Shown here piece after piece: positions 5,445 to 8,874 of a stretch of 8,874 bases of DNA. Under the pieces are notes generated by a model, which saw only the letters and a program-made list of their open reading frames with translations, had not been told where the DNA came from and did no database searches. The first letter of the stretch is position 1, and the number at the start of each line of letters is the position of its first letter. The position numbers and the translations under genes were made by a program. Source of the stretch: Kiritimatiellia bacterium (GTDB lineage: Bacteria; Verrucomicrobiota; Kiritimatiellia; RFP12; UBA3636); assembly GCA_017450425.1 (NCBI GenBank), contig JAFSUV010000119.1, forward strand, positions 1-8,874, written 5' to 3'.

Positions 5445-6453
5445 CGAGCCGGTCGCGCACGAGCGCGATCGCGGCTTCGAGATCCATTTCGAGCGTGGCG
5501 CCGGCTGCGGCCTTGTGGCCGCCGCCGCCCCATTCGGCGCAAATCGCGGCCACGTCGTGCGGCGGCGCGGCGCGCAGGCTCACGTTCACCTTGCGCTCAG
5601 GCGTGACGCGCCGCACAAACGCGGCGTAGCGGCAGCCGCGCACCGAGCGGGCGATATCGACGAAATTCTCCGAATCGGTGTCGTCGCACCCTTCCCGGGC
5701 GTAGTCGTCGGGCGCAAGCGAACCCACCGCGACCGTCCCTCCGGCCGCGACTTGCAGATTTTGCAGAAAGCGCCTTTCCAGCCGCAGCCGCCGCAAGGGA
5801 ACCGTGCCGTAAACGCTCTCGGATATCTTTTGCACCCTCACGCCGTACCCGACAAGGCGCGAAGCGGCGGCAAGCGTCGCCGCCGACGTCGAATCGTAGC
5901 CGAAGCGCCCGGTGTCCGTGATGATGCCCGTCCAAAACGCTTCTGCCGCCGCCCGCGGGATCGGGAAGCCCGCCTTTTCGCACACGCGGAACACGATTTC
6001 GCTCGCCGAGCCGGCATCGCTTTCGACGAGGGAAAACGCGTCGGCGAAGCCTCCGGTGCGCTCGTGGTGGTCGATGCAGAGTATCGGGATGCGGCCATCG
6101 CAGAGCGGCTGCACAGCCTTCGGCAGGCGCGTTTCGTCGCCGGCATCGACCGCAATGAGCCTGTCGCCGGCGAGGAGCCGCTCCGGCGGCGCGTCGAGAC
6201 AAGGCGGCGCGTCGGCCAGGAGAAAGCCGTAAACTTCCGAAACCGGCGTTAGCGCGACGCACACCGCGTCCTGCCCGGCGGCGCGGAGGCAGTGGGCGAG
6301 ACCCATCGCCGCGCCCACGGCGTCGCCGTCCGGCCTGAGGTGGGCCGCCACGAGCGAGCGCCCCTTCCAATCCCGGAGCGCCTCCGCCATGGCGCGCTCG
6401 CGATCTTCGGGCGAAGGCGCCGCCGCCTCTTTGTCGCTTGGGAAGCCGCTCAT
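5422..6453 (-). CDS. nrnA: DHH-family phosphoesterase NrnA (nanoRNase / pAp phosphatase)
   Basis: The 343-aa soluble enzyme should degrade 2-5-mer RNA to mononucleotides and/or dephosphorylate 3'-phosphoadenosine 5'-phosphate, using Mn2+. All DHH motifs are intact: HLRPDGDAVG (H38, D42, D44), VDAGDETRL (D103), CIDHH (D128-H129-H130), and ITDTGRFGY (D180). The C-terminal DHHA1 substrate-binding domain has NVSLR (R294) and the glycine motif GGGGHKAAAGA (309-319). The length is slightly above the 310-330 aa usual for NrnA, with about 18 extra charged residues at the N-terminus. Its ATG overlaps the lpxK stop (ATGA), and AAGGA (6464-6460) precedes it, so it is coupled to lpxK. Its last 23 bp overlap the end of the convergent glycosyltransferase-LolA gene. 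The family is secure; the balance of the two activities cannot be read from sequence. Confidence 0.93.
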   Translation of the reverse strand: MSGFPSDKEAAAPSPEDRERAMAEALRDWKGRSLVAAHLRPDGDAVGAAMGLAHCLRAAGQDAVCVALTPVSEVYGFLLADAPPCLDAPPERLLAGDRLIAVDAGDETRLPKAVQPLCDGRIPILCIDHHERTGGFADAFSLVESDAGSASEIVFRVCEKAGFPIPRAAAEAFWTGIITDTGRFGYDSTSAATLAAASRLVGYGVRVQKISESVYGTVPLRRLRLERRFLQNLQVAAGGTVAVGSLAPDDYAREGCDDTDSENFVDIARSVRGCRYAAFVRRVTPERKVNVSLRAAPPHDVAAICAEWGGGGHKAAAGATLEMDLEAAIALVRDRLVKAASGS

Positions 6454-7634
6454 TTTGCATCCTTGAATGTTATTTCGTTCACGCAGCGGCGGAATTCGTC
6501 CGCCCCGTCGAGGAACACGACTTCGATGCGCAAAAACAGCACCGGCACCGCCCTGCGGTCGATGCGGGTCATGCGCACCGCGTCCTTTTCGGTCGTGACC
6601 ACCGCGTCGGCGCCTATCTCCTGCGCCCTGTTCACGATGTCGATCGTTTCCTGCTGCGAAAACCGGTGGTGGTCGGCGAAATGGCGCTTTTCGAGGATTT
6701 CCGCGCCGAGTTTTTCAAGGGAGTTCTCGAACGACCGCGGAGCCGCTATCCCGGACACGGCGTAAACCTTCATCCCGGCGAGTTTTTCGAGTCCGAAGCG
6801 CTCGCGCGTAAACGCATCGACGAGCGCCACGGGATCATGGTTGCACTCCATTATCCCGGCCGTGGGGTTGAGTTCCCTCACGATCGAGCGCAGCACCGCG
6901 GTGTCGCCTCCCCGCGCTTTTGTGATGCACACGAACGACGCACGCGCAATGTTTTTCGCCGGCTCGCGCAGTATTCCCCTCGGCAGCACGTGCCCGTTGC
7001 CGAACGGATTGGTGCGATCCACCAGCACGATGTCGCGCCGGTGCAGCAACTTCTGGTACTGGAAGCCGTCGTCCAGCAGCAGCGTGTCGCAGCCGAATTT
7101 GCGGATCGCATGGCGGCCGCTCTTCACGCGGTCGCGATCGACGAGCACCACGACATCCGGCAGGTTCGTCGCGAGCATGTACGGCTCGTCGCCGGACATC
7201 TCGCTGTCGAGCAGCAGCCGCTTGCCGTCGGAAACGACCCTCGGCGGCGGCGGCTTGCCGCCGCCGCGCACCCTGTCGCGGAGTTTTTCCCAGAACCCCT
7301 TCTCCTTTTTCCGGTATCCGCGCGAGAGGATCGCGACCTTGCGCCCCTGATCCGCGAGTTCGCGGGCGAGTTTTTCGACCATCGGCGTCTTGCCCGTGCC
7401 GCCCGCCGTCACGTTGCCGATGCTTATCACCTGGCAGCCGAGCGGAAAGCGGCGCTTTATCCCGGTGTTGTAGAGCCAGAGCCGGAGCTGCACGACCGCG
7501 CCGTAGATCGAAGAGATGCGCGCCAGAATCCAGAGCAGCAGAGAGACCGGCCAGTCGTGCCCCTGGTCGGCCCCTTCGTACTGGATCAGCGGCAAAAGCG
7601 AATTTTCCGCCGATTCAAACGCCTTGCGGGACAT
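6450..7634 (-). CDS. lpxK: Tetraacyldisaccharide 4'-kinase LpxK
   Basis: LpxK phosphorylates the 4' position of the lipid A disaccharide precursor, the sixth step of the Raetz pathway, at the cytoplasmic face of the inner membrane. The 394-aa protein has a hydrophobic anchor helix near 28-48 and the P-loop GNVTAGGTGKT (73-83). ILSRGY (102-107), GDEPYML (148-154), DRDRVKSG (166-173), LLLDDGFQY (185-193), and PFGNGHVLPRG (210-220) follow, then the FADHHRF region (319-325) and VVTTEKDAVR (345-354). It is longer than E. coli LpxK (328 aa) through extra N-terminal residues and a roughly 20-residue insertion after RGY (110-131) that includes GGGKPPPP. GGAG (7645-7642) sits 7 bp before the ATG. It lies 31 bp downstream of ilvH and overlaps nrnA by ATGA. 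Its presence means the organism makes lipid A. Confidence 0.96.
   Translation of the reverse strand: MSRKAFESAENSLLPLIQYEGADQGHDWPVSLLLWILARISSIYGAVVQLRLWLYNTGIKRRFPLGCQVISIGNVTAGGTGKTPMVEKLARELADQGRKVAILSRGYRKKEKGFWEKLRDRVRGGGKPPPPRVVSDGKRLLLDSEMSGDEPYMLATNLPDVVVLVDRDRVKSGRHAIRKFGCDTLLLDDGFQYQKLLHRRDIVLVDRTNPFGNGHVLPRGILREPAKNIARASFVCITKARGGDTAVLRSIVRELNPTAGIMECNHDPVALVDAFTRERFGLEKLAGMKVYAVSGIAAPRSFENSLEKLGAEILEKRHFADHHRFSQQETIDIVNRAQEIGADAVVTTEKDAVRMTRIDRRAVPVLFLRIEVVFLDGADEFRRCVNEITFKDAK
7242..7267. repeat. GC inverted repeat inside lpxK
   Basis: An 11-bp perfect inverted repeat of GGC/GCC triplets (arms 7244-7254 and 7257-7267) flanks a central TT. It encodes the GGGKPPPP stretch in the LpxK insertion. 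The mRNA could form a very stable hairpin here, and such triplet runs are prone to slippage. Confidence 0.7.
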
Positions 7635-7648
7635 TTGGCGACTCCGGC

Positions 7649-7663
7649 GCGCGGTGCCCGCGC
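7649..7663. repeat. Hairpin between ilvH and lpxK
   Basis: GCGCGG and CCGCGC form a perfect 6-bp stem with a 3-base loop. On the minus-strand transcript it lies just after the ilvH stop (7668-7666) and 3 bases before the lpxK ribosome-binding site (7645-7642). It could modulate lpxK translation or mRNA stability. There is no T-tract, so it is not a typical terminator. Confidence 0.55.
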
Positions 7664-7665
7664 AA

Positions 7666-8148
7666 TCACTCGCCGCGGATCACGGCCACCGGGCCGCTGC
7701 GCGACAGGTTCAATATCGAGTAGGGCCGGAGGAGGCGTATGAAGTCATCGACCTGCTCCAGATTGCCCGTGAACTGCAGCGTGACGGATCCGTCCTTTAC
7801 CGAAGCCACTGCGGCGCCGAAGAGGTTGGCGACGGAGATCACTTCGGTGCGCGCCGCCTTCGCGGTGGCGACCTCCACGAGCACGAGCTCGCGTGCCACG
7901 TGGCTCTCGGCCGTGAGATCGACCACTTTCACCACATCGACAAGCTTGTTGAGCTGCTTGGTCACCTGCTCGAGCACGTGCGCGTCGCCCGGCACGACTA
8001 TCGTCATGCGCGAAAAACGCGGGTCGGCGCATGGCCCGACGTTGAGGGACTCGATGTTGTAGCCGCGCCCCGAAAAGAGACCGACCACCCGCGAGAGCAC
8101 CGCCGGCTGGTTTTCGACGATGGCGTTTATCGTGTGCTTTGCTTCCAT
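7666..8148 (-). CDS. ilvH: Acetolactate synthase small (regulatory) subunit
   Basis: This 160-aa protein is the regulatory subunit of acetohydroxyacid synthase, the first common enzyme of valine, leucine and isoleucine synthesis; it binds valine and activates the catalytic subunit. The N-terminal ACT domain (4-78) includes TINAIVENQPAVLSRVVGLF, GRGYNIESLNVGPCADPRFS (28-47), MTIVVPGD (48-55) and the QLNKLVDVVKV helix. The C-terminal domain (84-157) ends FTGNLEQVDDFIRLLRPYSI, the usual pattern. Length matches E. coli IlvH (163 aa). The ATG at 8148 is chosen because the family starts here. An open 40-codon extension to 8268 is rejected since it contains the promoter. The Gly of the usual valine-site motif is Ala16, although Asn13 and Asn31 are kept. 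No catalytic subunit gene is nearby. Confidence 0.95.
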   Translation of the reverse strand: MEAKHTINAIVENQPAVLSRVVGLFSGRGYNIESLNVGPCADPRFSRMTIVVPGDAHVLEQVTKQLNKLVDVVKVVDLTAESHVARELVLVEVATAKAARTEVISVANLFGAAVASVKDGSVTLQFTGNLEQVDDFIRLLRPYSILNLSRSGPVAVIRGE

Positions 8149-8229
8149 TCCAGAAAAATCGTGTGTGTTTTCCGCGCTCCGAATCCGGCGGGACAGCCCT
8201 TCCGCCGCCGTTCCGGCGCAATGCCGCCC

Positions 8230-8258
8230 ATGATAGTGAAACCCCGTCCGCCAGTCAA
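8230..8258 (-). promoter_or_regulatory. Sigma70-type promoter of ilvH-lpxK-nrnA
   Basis: A minus-strand TTGACT -35 box (8258-8253) is followed after exactly 17 bases by a TATCAT -10 box (8235-8230). Transcription would begin near 8223 and give an ilvH leader of about 75 nt. The leader contains a possible CGGCGG/CCGCCG hairpin (8186-8207). No leader peptide rich in Val, Leu or Ile was recognised. The same stretch rules out the longer ilvH reading. Confidence 0.78.
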
Positions 8259-8345
8259 CCGCCTGCAAAATTCCAAGTTTTTCCCCCGCTTTTTGCGCCC
8301 GTCCGCCGCACCCGATCTTGCCATTTCAACCGTGTTTTAAATTTC

Positions 8346-8409
8346 GTCACGCAGAGGTGCAGAGGCGGCGGACGCGCAGAGACGCAAACGGCCGCAGAGG
8401 CGCGGAGGC
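8346..8409. repeat. Degenerate GCAGAGGC tandem repeats in the spacer
   Basis: The spacer carries clustered 8-base words: GCAGAGGT (8351-8358), GCAGAGGC (8359-8366), GCAGAGAC (8376-8383), GCAGAGGC (8394-8401) and GCGGAGGC (8402-8409), with related words between. This looks like the dispersed CGCAGAGNCGCAGAG-type intergenic repeat I recall from diverse bacterial genomes, including Verrucomicrobiota and cyanobacteria. Its function is not known. No coding potential is evident, and the short reading frames across it are repetitive and basic. Confidence 0.65.
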
Positions 8410-8412
8410 TCG

Positions 8413-8466
8413 CGTTTGTTCGCAGCAAACGGCCGGTTTCGCCTGCCGGCCCCGCCACGGCAGGCG
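8413..8466. repeat. Hairpins at the 3' end of the DUF4381-like gene
   Basis: Three inverted repeats adjoin. CGTTTGTT/AGCAAACG (8413-8431) has an 8-bp stem (one G-T) and a 3-base loop. GGCCGG/CCGGCC (8431-8451) has a 6-bp stem. CGCCTGCCG/CGGCAGGCG (8440-8466) has a perfect 9-bp stem and a 9-base loop. The last two are mutually exclusive. The third begins 11 bases after the stop of the minus-strand gene. It may end or stabilise that transcript, but no T-tract follows on either strand. Confidence 0.55.
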
Positions 8467-8477
8467 TCAAAAGAGCC

Positions 8478-8874
8478 TCAATCCGGTTCGCCGTCGAGGT
8501 AGGCGCGGGCGGCGGCGGCGGCATCCTGCGCGGAAGCGCGGGTTGCGGAAACGCCGGCGAATTTGACCATGTCCGCCGCCGAGAGGAATTCGCCGAGGCG
8601 CGCCACGGTGTCGGCGGGGAATTCTGGCCGACCCGACACGGAGGACAGGAACTCCTCGGTCGTCTGGCGCGGGGCGCTTATGCCGTGACGGCGCTCGATG
8701 TGGCGCCGCACGACGAGCGTCAGCTCGCAGTAAAAATCCTTGAAGCGGCCCTTTGAAGGCAGGTCGCGGTCGAGCAGACGCCTCAGCTCCGCCAGCGCAC
8801 GCCGCTTCGGCGGCAGTCTGCGCACTTTGACGGCGCGCCTCAGGCGCCGCACGGCAAACGCGGCGAGCGCGACC
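8478..8874 (-). CDS. DUF4381-like membrane protein, C-terminal part (partial)
   Basis: Only the last 131 residues are visible; the frame is open to the window edge (first full codon at 8873). The visible part starts VALAAFA, probably the end of a membrane helix. A basic stretch follows (VRRLRRAVKVRRLPPKRR), consistent with a cytoplasmic C-terminus. After it come ALAELRRLL, FKDFYCELTLVVRRHIERRH, GISAPRQTTEEFL and LGEFLSAADMVKFAG. This pattern matches DUF4381-type proteins, which usually sit in MoxR/von Willebrand factor A (Bat-like) operons. Such neighbours would be expected beyond the right edge. The GTG at 8852 is not a likely start because it would cut the membrane helix. The family assignment is from memory of the motif; the biochemical role is unknown. 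Confidence 0.72.
   Translation of the reverse strand, partial: VALAAFAVRRLRRAVKVRRLPPKRRALAELRRLLDRDLPSKGRFKDFYCELTLVVRRHIERRHGISAPRQTTEEFLSSVSGRPEFPADTVARLGEFLSAADMVKFAGVSATRASAQDAAAAARAYLDGEPD

Larger units (their letters stand above)
8149..8477. other. 329-bp spacer without genes
   Basis: This is the longest stretch without a supported gene. Reading along the minus strand from 8477 it holds a 9-bp hairpin, two overlapping smaller hairpins, the GCAGAGGC repeat cluster, an AT-richer stretch (about 8320-8346), the TTGACT/TATCAT promoter and the ilvH leader. Nothing in it looked like a protein or tRNA gene. Confidence 0.75.

Noticed and set aside
8149..8268. 40-codon N-terminal extension of ilvH
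   Set aside because: It contains the -35 and -10 boxes of the promoter. The family's normal N-terminus begins at 8148.
8346..8466. CRISPR array
   Set aside because: The repeated words are only 8 bases, vary in sequence and lack uniform spacers. No cas genes are present.
8139..8756. 205-codon plus-strand open frame across the spacer
   Set aside because: It spans promoter, repeats and hairpins and runs antisense to the DUF4381-like gene. The product is repetitive and basic.

Overview
This is a GC-rich chromosomal window from a Gram-negative bacterium that makes lipopolysaccharide: it carries lpxK, a lipopolysaccharide-core-type glycosyltransferase and mreB. Three things resemble what I recall from the Verrucomicrobiota/Kiritimatiellota part of the PVC group: an uncharacterised 181-aa two-domain protein, the form of LpxK, and a CAAX-protease-related membrane protein. 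That placement is inference from memory; nothing was searched. The genes are mostly housekeeping and tightly packed, with no phage, transposase, CRISPR or defence genes.

Layout. Positions 1-540 (minus strand): a tRNA-Gly(GCC)/tRNA-Lys(CTT) pair behind a strong promoter, then the 5' end of mreB with its own near-consensus promoter. Positions 707-5444 (plus strand): five genes with gaps or overlaps of -1 to 20 bp, likely one operon. They are an AzgA-type purine permease, the uncharacterised two-domain protein, a CPBP/CAAX-type membrane protease, a DUF167 (YggU) protein, and a 523-aa protein joining a family-2 glycosyltransferase to a LolA-like domain. Positions 8235-5422 (minus strand): ilvH, lpxK and nrnA behind a TTGACT-17-TATCAT promoter, ending in a 23-bp tail-to-tail overlap with the plus-strand operon. 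Positions 8149-8477 form a gene-poor spacer with degenerate GCAGAGGC repeats and several hairpins. The window closes in the C-terminal part of a DUF4381-like membrane protein.

Functional threads: envelope biogenesis (mreB, lpxK, glycosyltransferase/LolA fusion, membrane protease), purine uptake, nanoRNA/pAp turnover (nrnA) and branched-chain amino-acid synthesis (ilvH, without ilvB nearby). The most unusual item is the glycosyltransferase-LolA fusion. At the junction lies a signal-peptide-like hydrophobic segment with no in-frame ATG or GTG start, so the protein would span the inner membrane with enzyme inside and a lipid-binding-type domain outside. I found no convincing wholly new system; the other findings are regulatory structures, small repeats and lineage-specific proteins.
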